NCBI RefSeq assembly: GCF_004793765.1 | Contig: NZ_SRYM01000013.1 | Coordinates: forward strand, 1 to 64,000 | Source: Parabacteroides distasonis | GTDB lineage: Bacteria; Bacteroidota; Bacteroidia; Bacteroidales; Tannerellaceae | Reading direction: 5' to 3' | Length of the DNA: 64,000 bases | Part shown: piece by piece, positions 8,515 through 18,237 of the stretch | Layout of the letters: each line of letters opens with the position of its first letter | Position numbering within the stretch: the first letter of the stretch is position 1 | Made by a program: the position numbers and the translations under genes | Notes under the pieces: generated by a model | Told to the model about the DNA's origin: nothing | What the model saw: only the letters and a program-made list of their open reading frames with translations | Database searches by the model: none

Positions 8515-10017
8515 TCAGCCACAGTGGAAATAAGTATTGACTAGTTTCAACATCTCTTCCGGATTATTCTCCAGATCCTTGCGCAAAGAAACGTCATCAT
8601 AAGATTCCAGTTTGCGGATGATACCGTCTATCATACTCGAACTAAAAACGTTATATTTTTCAAAAACAGCACGTTGTTGTTTTAGGCAAGCAGCTGAGGC
8701 TATACAACTGTCAGGGAGTTGATCCAATGCCTTTAGGCGATCTTGATTTTCTTCCTTATGAATATTCACGTTTACATAAGTCTTCTCAGCGATCTCCAAA
8801 GCATCATCGATTTCAAAACCATGGCGGCACGCAACTGCCAATCCAGCCAATAATTGGTATAAATCAGCGGAGCCATCCGGCGAGCGCATCTCGACCGTCT
8901 GCTTTTGGCTCGTATCATAATGGCTGGCAGGTTCCAATGGGTTCGCTAAAGCACACATGTCCGTTTTTGCGGCCCAACCTAGCGGAACACGAACTAAAAC
9001 TGAACGATTCCGGTCTCCCCAACAAATATTCGTAGGTGCTTCCTGGTGTGGAACCAAGCGGAAATATGAGGTGGGGTTCGTATTTCCGAAAGCCGTAATA
9101 GAGGGAGCTAAACACATCATTCCAGCGATAGCCTTACGGGCAGTTTCGGATAAGGTACCATTCGCTAACATCTGATTTTTGCCATCTTTCATGATACGCA
9201 TATGAACATGCAGACCGGAGCCGGCTTTCCCCACCGTGATTTTCGGAGCGAAGGTGATGTTATAACCGTATTCATGAGCTAGATTGCGGATCGCCCATTT
9301 TGCGATCATCAATTGATCCGCTGCATTTTCCGCAGGACATGGTAAGAACTCGATCTCATTTTGCTCGTAGATCAAACCATTTAACGTAAAGTTTCCAACT
9401 TCCGAATGACCATATTTAATTTGTCCTCCGGCTTGCGCTATGCAGTGCATGCACTCCGTCCGGAACTCATTGAACTTAGCGTAAGGAGCGGATTCATGAT
9501 AACCTTTTTGGTCGGTAGCAGGGAAAACGCCTTCATCCGGTGCGATTACGTAATATTCTAATTCACCCATTGCCTCAAATTCCATTCCCGTCACCTCATG
9601 AAAAGCCTTACAAGCTTTATGCAAGGTATATTCCGGGGAACTTTCTAAGGGTTTTCCATCCTTGTTGAAGAATGAGCAAAGCATGGTAAGCGTAGGTAAT
9701 TCCGCGAATGGATCCTCGAAAGCCGTACGGAAACGGGGCACCACATACAGGTCACTACTTCCCGCCTCGATAAACGAGAAAAGACTAGAGCCATCTACAC
9801 GCTCACCGCAAGTCAAGATCGCATCCAGATAAGCGGCATTATTGATTACGAAGTTTAGTGTTTTCAAACGTCCGTCGCCTGCAGGATACATGAAATTAAC
9901 CATCTGGATATCTTTCTCATAGATATAACGGATAATGTCCTCTTTCGTAAACTCGGACGCTGGCTTTTGCAAAAACTCCACTAATACGTTGGGAGTCATT
10001 TCTAGTTCTTTGTTCAT
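8515..10017 (-). CDS. glnA: Glutamine synthetase, type I
   Basis: 500 residues, close to the usual length for class I enzymes. It catalyses ATP-dependent amidation of glutamate, the main ammonia-assimilation step in the cytoplasm. Visible signatures are the substrate-site stretch MGELEYYVIAPDEG, the ATP-binding region with GSGLHVHM (about residue 255), NPTSYFRLVPHQEAPTNICW and EMRSPDGSADLYQLLAGL. No adenylylation-type NLYDLP motif is seen. The gene stands alone: the sulfatase gene ends 225 bp upstream and a strong terminator follows. Confidence 0.95.
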   Translation of the reverse strand: MNKELEMTPNVLVEFLQKPASEFTKEDIIRYIYEKDIQMVNFMYPAGDGRLKTLNFVINNAAYLDAILTCGERVDGSSLFSFIEAGSSDLYVVPRFRTAFEDPFAELPTLTMLCSFFNKDGKPLESSPEYTLHKACKAFHEVTGMEFEAMGELEYYVIAPDEGVFPATDQKGYHESAPYAKFNEFRTECMHCIAQAGGQIKYGHSEVGNFTLNGLIYEQNEIEFLPCPAENAADQLMIAKWAIRNLAHEYGYNITFAPKITVGKAGSGLHVHMRIMKDGKNQMLANGTLSETARKAIAGMMCLAPSITAFGNTNPTSYFRLVPHQEAPTNICWGDRNRSVLVRVPLGWAAKTDMCALANPLEPASHYDTSQKQTVEMRSPDGSADLYQLLAGLAVACRHGFEIDDALEIAEKTYVNVNIHKEENQDRLKALDQLPDSCIASAACLKQQRAVFEKYNVFSSSMIDGIIRKLESYDDVSLRKDLENNPEEMLKLVNTYFHCG

Positions 10018-10241
10018 GTCTTATATTAATTATGTTTATAGTGTAGAGAAAAAGCAGGTGTATAAGAGAGGGTATTCAAGCCCCTCCTTTGGCGTGTTCA
10101 ATACGCAAGAACCGCAAAGTAGGGCCAGCATTAAAAATCTGGCGGATAAATTGAGTTTCATTTTACAATCGTATTTTAGGTGAATGATTCTTTCTATCCG
10201 CCAAACTTACACAAAATAAATGATTTTACAGAGTTCGCTCC

Positions 10242-11837
10242 TTAATATTCGTCAACTTTCTGGTCTACACGGAACTTATTCAAACGTGCTTGCAGGCGAG
10301 TTTGGATATCGGCATATTCCGGATTATCGTATAAATTATTCAACTCATTCGGATCACTTTGCAAATCGTAAAGCTCATTACAATTAATTGCGTCATTATG
10401 TTCATTCTTCTCTCCATAGAAATGGATCAATTTATAACGACTGTCACGTACGCCATCGTGACGGCGTACCATATGGATCGCAGGATAATCATAATAATGA
10501 TAATACAGATACGCGCGCCAATCTTTTGGTGTCTCGCCTCCAAACAAGGGAACTAAAGAAGTTCCTACCATATAATCAGGTTTCTCGATACCGGCTATAT
10601 CCAGATAAGTCGGGGCATAGTCGATGTTCTGTACTAAGGCTGTACATTCACTTCCCGCCTTGATTTTAGCAGGGTAACGGATAATCAACGGCGTACGGAA
10701 AGATTCCTCATACATGAAACGTTTGTCGAACCAGCCATGCTCACCCATGTAAAAACCTTGATCCGAGGTATAAACGATCACCGTATTATCCATAAGTCCT
10801 TCTTTTTCCAGATAGGCGATCAAACGCCCTACCTCATCGTCAATCGATTTGATGCAACGTACGTAATCCTTGATATAACGTTGATATTTCCATTTGACCA
10901 AATCCTCACCTTTCAGGTTCTCGTTAATGAATTTTTCGTTACGTGGCTTATAAGAAGCGATCCAAGCCTCCCGTTGTTCCGGGGTCATACGATCCAAAGA
11001 GGCCTCCCAACCACCAATATTCCATTCCTTTTTATAAGCCTCCTTATCTTTAAGCTCATCCACCTTCAAGTCATAAACCAAAGTCATATTTTTGTCTATA
11101 CTCATCTCTTGTGTACGCGCGGCATCGCAACGAGTGGCATAATTATCATTGAAAGTATCTGGATATGGGAACTCTACATCCTCATATAAATCCATATATT
11201 TCGTATCCGGCATCCAGTTACGGTGGGGAGCCTTATGATGGACCAGCAGGCAGAAAGGCTTATCCTTGTCCCTCTGTTCCAAAAAATCGATAGCGTGATC
11301 GGTCGTAAGGGTCGTCGCATATCCCTCTTCTTTTACATATTTGCCATTCGATTCTTTGCTTTTGAACTCCGGATTATAATAATCTCCTTGATCCCATAAC
11401 ACATGATAATAGTCAAAACCTTTCGGCTCGCATTGCATATGCCATTTACCGACAACACCTGTTTGATAACCGTGCTGTTGCAAGATTTCAGAGAAGAATA
11501 CTTTTGTCGTATCAATACCTTTTCCTAACTGTCTTTGCCCGTTTTGATGGCTATAAAGGCCGGTCATCAAACAAGCACGGCTAGGAGTAGACAGCGAATT
11601 CTCTACGAAAGCTTGCCGGAACAACATTCCTTCTGCGGCCAAACGATCTAAATTTGGCGTTGGAGCCGATTTGCCCAGCGCATGTCCATAAGCGCTAATA
11701 GTCTGATACGAATGATCATCCGTCATGATATGGATGATATTGAGCGGCTTCTCTGCCACTTCTTTTTGCCCGGTTCCGCATGCAGAGAATAAAAGGGCAG
11801 GGAGCAAGAAGGCCCCATGGTTAATCGCTTTCTTCAT
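10242..11837 (-). CDS. Secreted serine-type sulfatase (lipoprotein)
   Basis: 531 residues from the ATG at 11837 (MKKAINHGAFLLPALLFSACGTG), which gives a lipoprotein signal; an upstream in-frame ATG would add eight residues. The sulfatase motif is STPSRACLMTG (about residue 87), so Ser is the residue converted to formylglycine; this needs a radical-SAM anSME enzyme not present in the window. Metal-binding residues are in IIHIMTDDHS and YTSDQGFYMGEHG. Such enzymes remove sulfate from host or dietary glycans in the periplasm or at the surface. It lies 27 bp downstream of the DUF6261-like gene; co-transcription is possible but functional linkage is doubtful. Confidence 0.9.
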   Translation of the reverse strand: MKKAINHGAFLLPALLFSACGTGQKEVAEKPLNIIHIMTDDHSYQTISAYGHALGKSAPTPNLDRLAAEGMLFRQAFVENSLSTPSRACLMTGLYSHQNGQRQLGKGIDTTKVFFSEILQQHGYQTGVVGKWHMQCEPKGFDYYHVLWDQGDYYNPEFKSKESNGKYVKEEGYATTLTTDHAIDFLEQRDKDKPFCLLVHHKAPHRNWMPDTKYMDLYEDVEFPYPDTFNDNYATRCDAARTQEMSIDKNMTLVYDLKVDELKDKEAYKKEWNIGGWEASLDRMTPEQREAWIASYKPRNEKFINENLKGEDLVKWKYQRYIKDYVRCIKSIDDEVGRLIAYLEKEGLMDNTVIVYTSDQGFYMGEHGWFDKRFMYEESFRTPLIIRYPAKIKAGSECTALVQNIDYAPTYLDIAGIEKPDYMVGTSLVPLFGGETPKDWRAYLYYHYYDYPAIHMVRRHDGVRDSRYKLIHFYGEKNEHNDAINCNELYDLQSDPNELNNLYDNPEYADIQTRLQARLNKFRVDQKVDEY

Positions 11838-11864
11838 ATGGTTGATATAATCGTTGGACATACA

Positions 11865-12647
11865 TCAAATCTCATCGGGCGACTCGGAATCGCTGCCGTC
11901 CGGAGCGGGTTGCTCTTCCTCGCCCTCACCATCGCCGGATGTCGTTGACGGGGCTTTCTGGCCCAGCACCTCACGTTTGTAATGCGTGATCTCCGTGTTC
12001 ACATAGTCGATAAATGCGGCGTAATTGGTCTCGCCCTCCACCAAGGCTAAGGCGTTGACCATCTTCACCAGCATGCGGTAAGCGTTGTCCGATGCCTTGC
12101 GCGATGCCTTCAGCGCACCTACCGTGATGCTTGTCCGTTCGTCAGTTCGGCTGGCGGTCAGCGTGCGGACACGTTCGTTTGCCGACTTCAGGCTGGTTAC
12201 AAAGGGGGTCAATGCCAATTTTTCGACTTCCGCTTGATATTTTTCTTCCAGGTCGGCAATGAAATTTATCAGTAAGCCTGTCTCGCGGTCGAGTTGCATT
12301 TTGGGATCGATCGCGTAATCCTTGATATGCTGGTTGAGCACCTTGGCGGCTTGTGCGATATCCTCGGCGGGGAAGTTTAGGTAACCTTGCGCCACTTTTT
12401 TGTAACTTGCATAAAGCGAGTCGCGTTCGGTATCTGCCCGGGCGATGTCATCGGTCAGTAGGCTTTTCTGCGAAATTTTCAAATTTGCGTCTTCCTGTTT
12501 CACGGCATTGCTCAAGTTGGCAACCAGTGTGGCGGCTTTCTCCTTCACCTTTGCGTCGGATTCGGCACGTTGGGAAATATTGCTCATAAAAAGGAAATGT
12601 GCGCCGTTGTTCATGCGCCCCAAATAGATTTCACCGATTTCTTTCAT
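11865..12647 (-). CDS. DUF6261-like protein of unknown function
   Basis: 260 residues, almost wholly helical, with no signal peptide or membrane segment. It resembles Bacteroidetes DUF6261 proteins (family call from memory of the MKEIGEIYLGRMNNGAHFLFM start). The helical body ends near residue 235 and is followed by a low-complexity acidic tail rich in Gly, Glu, Pro, Asp and Ser. Base composition looks more GC-rich than the neighbours, which could mean recent transfer. Function is unknown. Confidence 0.7.
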   Translation of the reverse strand: MKEIGEIYLGRMNNGAHFLFMSNISQRAESDAKVKEKAATLVANLSNAVKQEDANLKISQKSLLTDDIARADTERDSLYASYKKVAQGYLNFPAEDIAQAAKVLNQHIKDYAIDPKMQLDRETGLLINFIADLEEKYQAEVEKLALTPFVTSLKSANERVRTLTASRTDERTSITVGALKASRKASDNAYRMLVKMVNALALVEGETNYAAFIDYVNTEITHYKREVLGQKAPSTTSGDGEGEEEQPAPDGSDSESPDEI

Positions 12648-12796
12648 AACTCATATTTTTTAGGTTGATAATATTTGTTTTACCTGCAAAATTCCTTGTA
12701 GACGATGTGAATGTAGGTATTTTTCGTGAAATATTCCTTGTTCCTGTCCGGAAAGTTCCCGGATCGCGGAGAAAAACCTCCAAGCAGGTTTGCGCG

Positions 12797-12862
12797 GCCC
12801 CGGATTGCCGCCATATTGTCCCAATCGGTGTAGCGGGAAGCAAGATTGCTGCAATCCGGGGC
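12797..12862. other. Perfect 12-bp inverted repeat in a divergent intergenic region
   Basis: GCCCCGGATTGC (12797-12808) and GCAATCCGGGGC (12851-12862) are perfect inverted repeats separated by 42 nt. The region (12648-13008) lies between divergent genes and has no convincing ORF. There is no T-run, so a simple terminator is unlikely; a structured leader, decayed repeat or regulatory element is possible. Confidence 0.4.
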
Positions 12863-13008
12863 TATCCCATCAGGAATCTATGCTCATACACTTTCGGCTT
12901 CATCTTCCGGGCGAGCCGCTTCAAGCTTAAATCGCTCTTAAAAACGTGCGGCGATGGAGGCGGATTCCCGCAAGATCCGTATCTTTGTACGAAACAATCC
13001 CGCAAAAT

Positions 13009-14268
13009 ATGGACGAGAAAGTGCTCGAGAAATTGAAAATCTTGGCCGAGTCGGCAAAATATGACGTATCCTGCGCCTCCAGCGGAACCTCCCGTTCGCA
13101 TAAGAGCGGGTCTATAGGAAGTGCCGCTGGATGGGGTATTTGCCATAGTTTCGCTGAGGACGGACGGTGTATCTCACTTTTAAAGATCATGCTGACGAAT
13201 TATTGTATGTACGATTGCGCCTACTGCATCAACCGCCGGAGTAATGATTTACCGAGAGCTACGCTTTCCGTTACCGAGTTGGTGAACCTCACGATCGAGT
13301 TTTACCGGCGTAATTACATTGAAGGATTGTTTTTAAGCTCCGGCGTAGTTCGAAACCCGGATTACACGATGGAACGGTTGGTGAGAGCCATCAAGGATTT
13401 GCGCCTCGTGCATCACTTCAATGGATACATACATATGAAGAGTATCCCCGGAGCCAGCCAAGAATTGGTAAATGAGGCTGGGCTTTACGCCGATCGTTTA
13501 AGTGTGAATATAGAGATCCCGAATGAGGCGAGCTTGCGGACTCTAGCTCCGGAAAAGGATTTTAAAAGCGTATTTGCCCCTATGCGTTATATCCAACAAG
13601 GTGTATTACAAAGCGTCGAGGAACGCAAGCGTTTCCGGTATGCCCCGCGATTCGCTCCCGCCGGGCAAAGCACGCAGATGATCGTTGGTGCTACGGCGGA
13701 TACCGACAAGGATATACTTCGTCTATCATCCGCCTTATATCAGCGGCCTACGATGAAGCGTGTTTACTATTCGGGATTCATTCCGGTAAATGCGTATGAT
13801 AACCGTCTTCCGGCACTTACCACGCCTCCGCTGGTCCGTGAGAATCGTTTATATCAAGCGGATTGGCTGTTGCGTTTTTATCAATTCAAGGTAGACGAGA
13901 TTGTCAATGACGCATATCCGGATCTGGATCTAGACGTGGACCCGAAGTTGGCTTGGGCCTTGCGGCACCCGGAAGTCTTCCCGGTAGATATCAATAAAGC
14001 GGATTACGAGATGCTTCTTCGGGTTCCGGGAATTGGCGTGAAATCGGCAAAGATCATAATCGTTTCCCGGCGTTACGCTAATCTCGGTTCAGAGCAGTTG
14101 AAGAAAATAGGAGTGGTCATGAAAAAGGCTAGCTATTTTATTACTTGCCGGGAACTCCCGACGCAGACCGTGAATGAGGTCAGCCCTGAAACCGTCCGGC
14201 AACTATTGACGAGAAGGAGCGGAAAGAAAGTAGACGACCGGCAGCTTATACTGCCTTTTATAGATTAA
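13009..14268 (+). CDS. Putative DNA modification/repair radical SAM protein
   Basis: 419 residues from the ATG at 13009 (MDEKVLEKLKILAESAKYD); the longer frame has an atypical Arg-rich start. The radical SAM cluster motif is CMYDCAYC (about residue 68), preceded by a second Cys region (YDVSCASSGTSRSH) and CHSF. The C-terminus has a helix-hairpin-helix DNA-binding motif (LLRVPGIGVKSAKIIIVSRR, about 335-355). This is the TIGR03916-type family, which pairs with a DUF4130 protein, as here 26 bp downstream. The family is annotated as DNA repair or modification by association; the reaction is not established. A TATCTTTG -7 box at 12980-12987 precedes it. Confidence 0.85.
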   Translation: MDEKVLEKLKILAESAKYDVSCASSGTSRSHKSGSIGSAAGWGICHSFAEDGRCISLLKIMLTNYCMYDCAYCINRRSNDLPRATLSVTELVNLTIEFYRRNYIEGLFLSSGVVRNPDYTMERLVRAIKDLRLVHHFNGYIHMKSIPGASQELVNEAGLYADRLSVNIEIPNEASLRTLAPEKDFKSVFAPMRYIQQGVLQSVEERKRFRYAPRFAPAGQSTQMIVGATADTDKDILRLSSALYQRPTMKRVYYSGFIPVNAYDNRLPALTTPPLVRENRLYQADWLLRFYQFKVDEIVNDAYPDLDLDVDPKLAWALRHPEVFPVDINKADYEMLLRVPGIGVKSAKIIIVSRRYANLGSEQLKKIGVVMKKASYFITCRELPTQTVNEVSPETVRQLLTRRSGKKVDDRQLILPFID

Positions 14269-14294
14269 CGCCTGTTTTATAAGAAGGATTGATA

Positions 14295-15059
14295 ATGATT
14301 ATATTTGTTTACGACAAGACTTTTGAGGGATTGCTTACCGCTGTATTCGATGCTTATTCCCGTCGAACTTTTCCGGATTTGTTATTAGCCGAGGGCGAGC
14401 CATTTCCATTGTTCTATGACGAGGCGATCCGGATTTATACGGACGACCGGAAAGCAGGACGGGTATGGAAAGGTCTTGAGAAGAAGATCTCCCAGTCTTC
14501 TCTTTCCGGGCTGACGGTAACTTGGTTGTCGGAATTACCGGAAGTAGGCCTGTTGTTATTCAGATATATCCGTAAAGCGATCGACGCTCCAGCCACGATC
14601 GAGTTCAATCTAGGTGATCCGGACATATTGGAAACTGCCAAGATCTGGAAGAAAGTGAACAATGAACGCTTGCGAGTGATGCAATTCTTTCGTTTCCAAA
14701 AAGCGGCGGATGGAACTTACTTTGCTGCCATCAAGCCTATATATAATGTATTGCCTTTGGTATTACCTTATGCGCAAGACCGTTTCGCTGATCAGCAATG
14801 GCTCATTTACGACTTAAAAAGAGAGTATGGATATTATTATGATCTTAATGATACGATAGAAGTCCGTTTCGAAGAGAAAGATTCACACCTATTGACCGGA
14901 TTGCTCAGTGAGGATATCATGGATAAGGACGAGAAACTTTTTCAAAGTATGTGGAAGGAGTATTTTAAGTCTATCGCTATTAAAGAACGTTTAAACCCAC
15001 GGCTTCATCGCCAACATATGCCGGCTCGTTTCTGGAAATATATGCCAGAGAAGAGATAA
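14295..15059 (+). CDS. DUF4130 / TIGR03915-type putative DNA repair protein
   Basis: 254 residues from the ATG at 14295 (MIIFVYDKTFEGLLTAVFDAY). The C-terminal half carries the family pattern RVMQFFRFQKAADGTYFAAIKP...LPLVLPYAQDRFADQQWLIYDLKREYGYYYD, and it ends RLHRQHMPARFWKYMPEK. No signal peptide or membrane segment. It forms a two-gene operon with the radical SAM protein; in other genomes the partners are also adjacent, suggesting they act together, possibly on damaged or modified uracil or thymine (speculative). Confidence 0.82.
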   Translation: MIIFVYDKTFEGLLTAVFDAYSRRTFPDLLLAEGEPFPLFYDEAIRIYTDDRKAGRVWKGLEKKISQSSLSGLTVTWLSELPEVGLLLFRYIRKAIDAPATIEFNLGDPDILETAKIWKKVNNERLRVMQFFRFQKAADGTYFAAIKPIYNVLPLVLPYAQDRFADQQWLIYDLKREYGYYYDLNDTIEVRFEEKDSHLLTGLLSEDIMDKDEKLFQSMWKEYFKSIAIKERLNPRLHRQHMPARFWKYMPEKR

Positions 15060-15102
15060 TAGTATAATTGCTGTAAATAAAACAATTATAGTTCTTTAAC
15101 TC

Positions 15103-15304
15103 CTATAAAGAAACAACTGTTTCCGTATTCGCCTCTTTCTTGTCACTTTTTGTAGTCCCTTTTTTATCCTTCCATCTCGACGGCCCGGTCTATGGCCTGC
15201 CGCAACGCCTCGAGTGTGGTTGAGGCACGCAAACATCCTATATCAGCATAAGATGCGCTGTTTAATGAAAAAGGGATGAACTTAAGATCAAGTCCATCTC
15301 CTTT
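15103..15304 (-). pseudogene. Short decayed coding remnant
   Basis: On the minus strand a frame without a start codon reads GDGLDLKFIPFSLNSASYADIGC then LRASTTLEALRQAIDRAVEMEG and stops. A second frame shifted by one continues with a Lys/Glu/Asp-rich tail (KDKKGTTKSDKKEANTETVV). The protein-like composition and the frameshifted continuation suggest the C-terminal scrap of a lost gene. The parent family was not recognised. Confidence 0.3.
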
Positions 15305-15327
15305 TTATTACGATCAACACGTTTCTC

Positions 15328-16125
15328 TTATAGCTCGCGAATCCAGATATTGCGGAAGCTGATCGGCTCGCTAGGATCGCCATGGCTCTGCAAGATGATA
15401 GGGCCTGCGCCATGTTTCTTCACTTGCGGGAAACCGATCCACTCTGTCGTACCTAATATCGTCGTATGGTTCTGCAAAACCACACCGTTCTGGATAACCG
15501 TTACGGTTGGATGCGTACGATAGGAACCATCTTCCTTGAAAGTGGGGGCGGTATAAATGATATCGTATACGTTCCATTCGCCCGGTTTACGCATGGCGTT
15601 GGCCAAAGGAATGGATTGCTTGTAGATACTACCAGCTTGGCCATTCACGTAAGTGGGGTTATTATAGCAATCTAACACTTGAACCTCATACATCCCTTGC
15701 AGGAAAATACCGCTGTTACCTCTCGACTGGCTCTCTCCTGTGATATTCGTTGGGACTTGCCACTCGATGTGCATCTGGAAATCGTTGAATTTCTGTTTGG
15801 TCTGGATATCACCCTTCTTTTTGTTTACAGTAAATACGCCATCATGCACATCCCATTCGGCAGCACCGCCCTTTACGCTCTCCCAAGCAGAAAGATCCTT
15901 GCCGTCAAATAAAACGATAGCGTCGGAAGGAGCCGTGAAACCTCCACCTTTTAAGTCTGTGCCCGGAGTGACTACCGGTGGGACAGGTTCGTAAAACTCA
16001 GACATCTCATGCGTGATACCTGCATAACCTGTAGGCATCTTAAACTCTTTTTTCTTGTTTTGAGCGACAACAGTAACGCAGCCCGCTAAAGTGAAAGCTG
16101 CAATTGTAAGCAATGTTTTGTTCAT
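15328..16125 (-). CDS. Secreted DUF1080 (3-keto-disaccharide hydrolase-like) protein
   Basis: 265 residues with signal peptide MNKTLLTIAAFTLAGCVTVVAQ. The DUF1080 concanavalin-like domain spans about residues 68-265: IVLFDGKDLSAWESVKGG, HIEWQVP...RGNSGIFLQGMYEVQVLDCY and FRNIWIREL. Relatives in Bacteroides hydrate or hydrolyse 3-keto-sugars released by C3 oxidation of glycosides. No oxidoreductase is adjacent, so it would work with partners elsewhere, such as the Gfo/Idh gene at 5.1-6.5 kb. A TATATTTG -7 box lies 41 bp upstream (16166-16173). Its 3' end is next to a decayed remnant. Confidence 0.88.
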   Translation of the reverse strand: MNKTLLTIAAFTLAGCVTVVAQNKKKEFKMPTGYAGITHEMSEFYEPVPPVVTPGTDLKGGGFTAPSDAIVLFDGKDLSAWESVKGGAAEWDVHDGVFTVNKKKGDIQTKQKFNDFQMHIEWQVPTNITGESQSRGNSGIFLQGMYEVQVLDCYNNPTYVNGQAGSIYKQSIPLANAMRKPGEWNVYDIIYTAPTFKEDGSYRTHPTVTVIQNGVVLQNHTTILGTTEWIGFPQVKKHGAGPIILQSHGDPSEPISFRNIWIREL

Positions 16126-16212
16126 GGTCTAAAATGATTTATTAGTTAGTTAACATTTATTGCTGCAAATATACCGTTTTTTGCCGAAACAGATAACGAT
16201 TTGTCAGAAATC

Positions 16213-16677
16213 TTATTGATTATGATCAAATAGTCTTTTCTCAGCCAACAGCTCAAACTTGGTATTCGGACGACCGTAATTGCAATACGGATAAATACTT
16301 ATACCGCCTCTCGGAGTGAATATACCGGTAACTTCGATATATTTCGGATCCATTAATCTTATCAAGTCCTTCATGATAATATTCACGCAATCCTCATGAA
16401 ATGCCCCATGATTGCGGAAGCTGAATAAGTAAAGCTTCAAGCTCTTGCTCTCTACCATTTTCACGTCGGGGATATAATCGATATGAATCGTAGCGAAATC
16501 CGGTTGTCCGGTAATTGGACAGAGGCTGGTGAATTCTGGGCAATTAAACCGTACCCAATAATCATTTTCTTGATGCTTGTTCGTAAATGCCTCCAATACC
16601 TCCGGAGCGTAATCCTGTTTATATACGGTAGAGCCACCTAATAAGTGCAACTCTCCTTCTTGTTTTCTTTCGTCCAT
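16213..16677 (-). CDS. queF: NADPH-dependent 7-cyano-7-deazaguanine reductase
   Basis: 154 residues, the short unimodular QueF type. It reduces the nitrile of preQ0 to the amine of preQ1 in queuosine synthesis. Visible signatures are the catalytic Cys region [16 protein letters not shown] and the QueF motif [20 protein letters not shown], then [15 protein letters not shown] near the end. It follows queC by 9 bp, forming a preQ0-to-preQ1 operon; the earlier steps are not in this window. Confidence 0.96.
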   Translation of the reverse strand: MDERKQEGELHLLGGSTVYKQDYAPEVLEAFTNKHQENDYWVRFNCPEFTSLCPITGQPDFATIHIDYIPDVKMVESKSLKLYLFSFRNHGAFHEDCVNIIMKDLIRLMDPKYIEVTGIFTPRGGISIYPYCNYGRPNTKFELLAEKRLFDHNQ

Positions 16678-16686
16678 TTCTTTAAT

Positions 16687-17361
16687 TTACTTTTGATTCA
16701 TCTCTTTCCTTTTTAAATATGTCTCCAATCCGTCCTTGCGAAGTTTGCAAGCGGGGCAATGCCCACATCCCTCAGCCATAACACCGTTATAGCAAGTCAG
16801 CGTCTGCGTACGTACCAGATCAAATACACCCAGCTCGTCGGACAATTCCCAGACTTCGCTCTTATTCCGGTCCATAAGCGGGGTATGAATTGTGAATTTC
16901 TCATCCATCGCTAGGTTTAACGTTATGTTAAGAGAACGCACGAACGTATCCCGGCAATCCGGATAACCACTATAATCGGCCTCGGAGACACCCGTTACCA
17001 AATGATAAATCCCTTTACTGCGAGCTAATATTGCCGCTAAAGTTAGGAATACCATATTACGGCCAGGAACAAATGTGTTCGGATAACTATCCTCCGGCTT
17101 CTCTTGATCCATCTCTATGCTCGCATTCGTAAGTGAACAGTTGGGATCTAACTGGCTGATAAGCGATACATCCAATAACTGAAAAGGTACGTCTGCGTCT
17201 GCGGCGATCTTTTGGGCGACCTTTATTTCCAAGGAATGTTTCTGTCCGTAAGTGAAGCATACGGCCTCTACATGTGAAAAATGCTTCTTCGCCCAAAAAA
17301 GGCAAGTCGTGGAATCTTGTCCACCCGAGAAGCATACCAAAGCGGCATCTTGTTGTTTCAT
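16687..17361 (-). CDS. queC: 7-cyano-7-deazaguanine synthase
   Basis: 224 residues from the ATG at 17361 ([17 protein letters not shown]); the upstream in-frame start would add an unlikely 13 residues. It converts 7-carboxy-7-deazaguanine to preQ0 using ATP and ammonia. The PP-loop is [13 protein letters not shown], the substrate region [14 protein letters not shown], and four zinc-binding Cys lie near the C-terminus ([19 protein letters not shown]). A TACCTTTG -7 box at 17423-17430 is 62 bp upstream. Confidence 0.96.
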   Translation of the reverse strand: MKQQDAALVCFSGGQDSTTCLFWAKKHFSHVEAVCFTYGQKHSLEIKVAQKIAADADVPFQLLDVSLISQLDPNCSLTNASIEMDQEKPEDSYPNTFVPGRNMVFLTLAAILARSKGIYHLVTGVSEADYSGYPDCRDTFVRSLNITLNLAMDEKFTIHTPLMDRNKSEVWELSDELGVFDLVRTQTLTCYNGVMAEGCGHCPACKLRKDGLETYLKRKEMNQK

Positions 17362-17422
17362 TATCTTTCTTGTTTTTAATACGTGGTTTGGCAAACACAC
17401 GGAAAAGACTTCTTTTCACTTG

Positions 17423-17430
17423 CAAAGGTA
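17423..17430 (-). promoter_or_regulatory. -7 box for queC-queF
   Basis: Complement TACCTTTG matches TAnnTTTG and would start transcription near 17416. No clear -33 TTTG is seen. I found no preQ1 riboswitch fold in the short leader. Confidence 0.45.
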
Positions 17431-18237
17431 CTACAAAAAAATGAGAATAGGAGAAAAAAGGTGAATGAACGTTGAAATAAAGCGTTTTAGCGATTCCATG
17501 AGGACTTTACCAAAGCCACTGAATGCCGCAAAAAGCTGTTTGAAGCAAGAGTCACGTTACTATTCCGTTACTCTTTCTCGCAAAAGAACGGCTTGCTGAG
17601 GACACCGGCATATCCGCTGATTCATATGCCTGGAAATTTTAAAGTCGATTGCCCCACTATTATACTCCCCCCATTGACCCTTCAAAAACATTGGATTTAT
17701 ATGGATAAAAAGCATTTTAACCCGGGTTGATTTTAATTAAAATAAGTCAGAATAAAACTACTTCCTTAAATCCGCAACTATAAAATCCGATTTGTTTTAA
17801 TGTGTTAAAATAGAAACAGTTGGGATGTTTTTATGAAAGAAAAGTATTCACTCATGTGGGGGATTCCATTTTTGACAACCGCTTTTTAGGAAGAAGAAGG
17901 CAAAATTGGCCTATACACGGAAAATTATGCATATCTTTGTTCTTGCAAACAAGGGTTCTTTGAGATGGCAGAGGCGAAATCAGGTGGTTTCACGTTTCTT
18001 TTTCGATGTCGTTCGACCTAAAAAGCAACGGATAGGTAGCAAAATTACCTCATAACTCCTCGATATCCCGCTTTTTTGGAAAAAAGGAAGAATACAGTCA
18101 TTCAACACCCAATTCCTTTAGTCTCCAACCACTTACTTTATTCCGCCAAAATCTGCCAAAATCTCACGAATTCTTTATATTTTTGTCGCATAGAGAATAT
18201 GATGGCATTATATAGGTAGGTTAAAACGATATTAAAG
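17431..18237. other. Gene-poor 800-bp region
   Basis: No convincing gene. One frame is open for about 80 codons (about 17499-17731, plus strand) but has no start at its 5' end and no recognisable family. Two -7-like boxes face right: TATCTTTG near 17933 and TATTTTTG near 18178. The second is 50 bp upstream of the tolC-like gene and is the likelier promoter for that operon. The rest is AT-rich and could hold decayed sequence or a small RNA from the 17933 box. Confidence 0.4.

Noticed and set aside
12660..13190. Several 60-120-codon frames in the divergent region and over the radical SAM start
   Set aside because: All overlap each other or the radical SAM gene in other frames and show no family features.
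17362..17460. preQ1 riboswitch upstream of queC
   Set aside because: The leader is only about 55 nt and shows no preQ1-type pseudoknot pattern.
17499..17731. Open frame of about 80 codons, plus strand
   Set aside because: No start codon near its 5' end and no recognisable family; may be decayed sequence.
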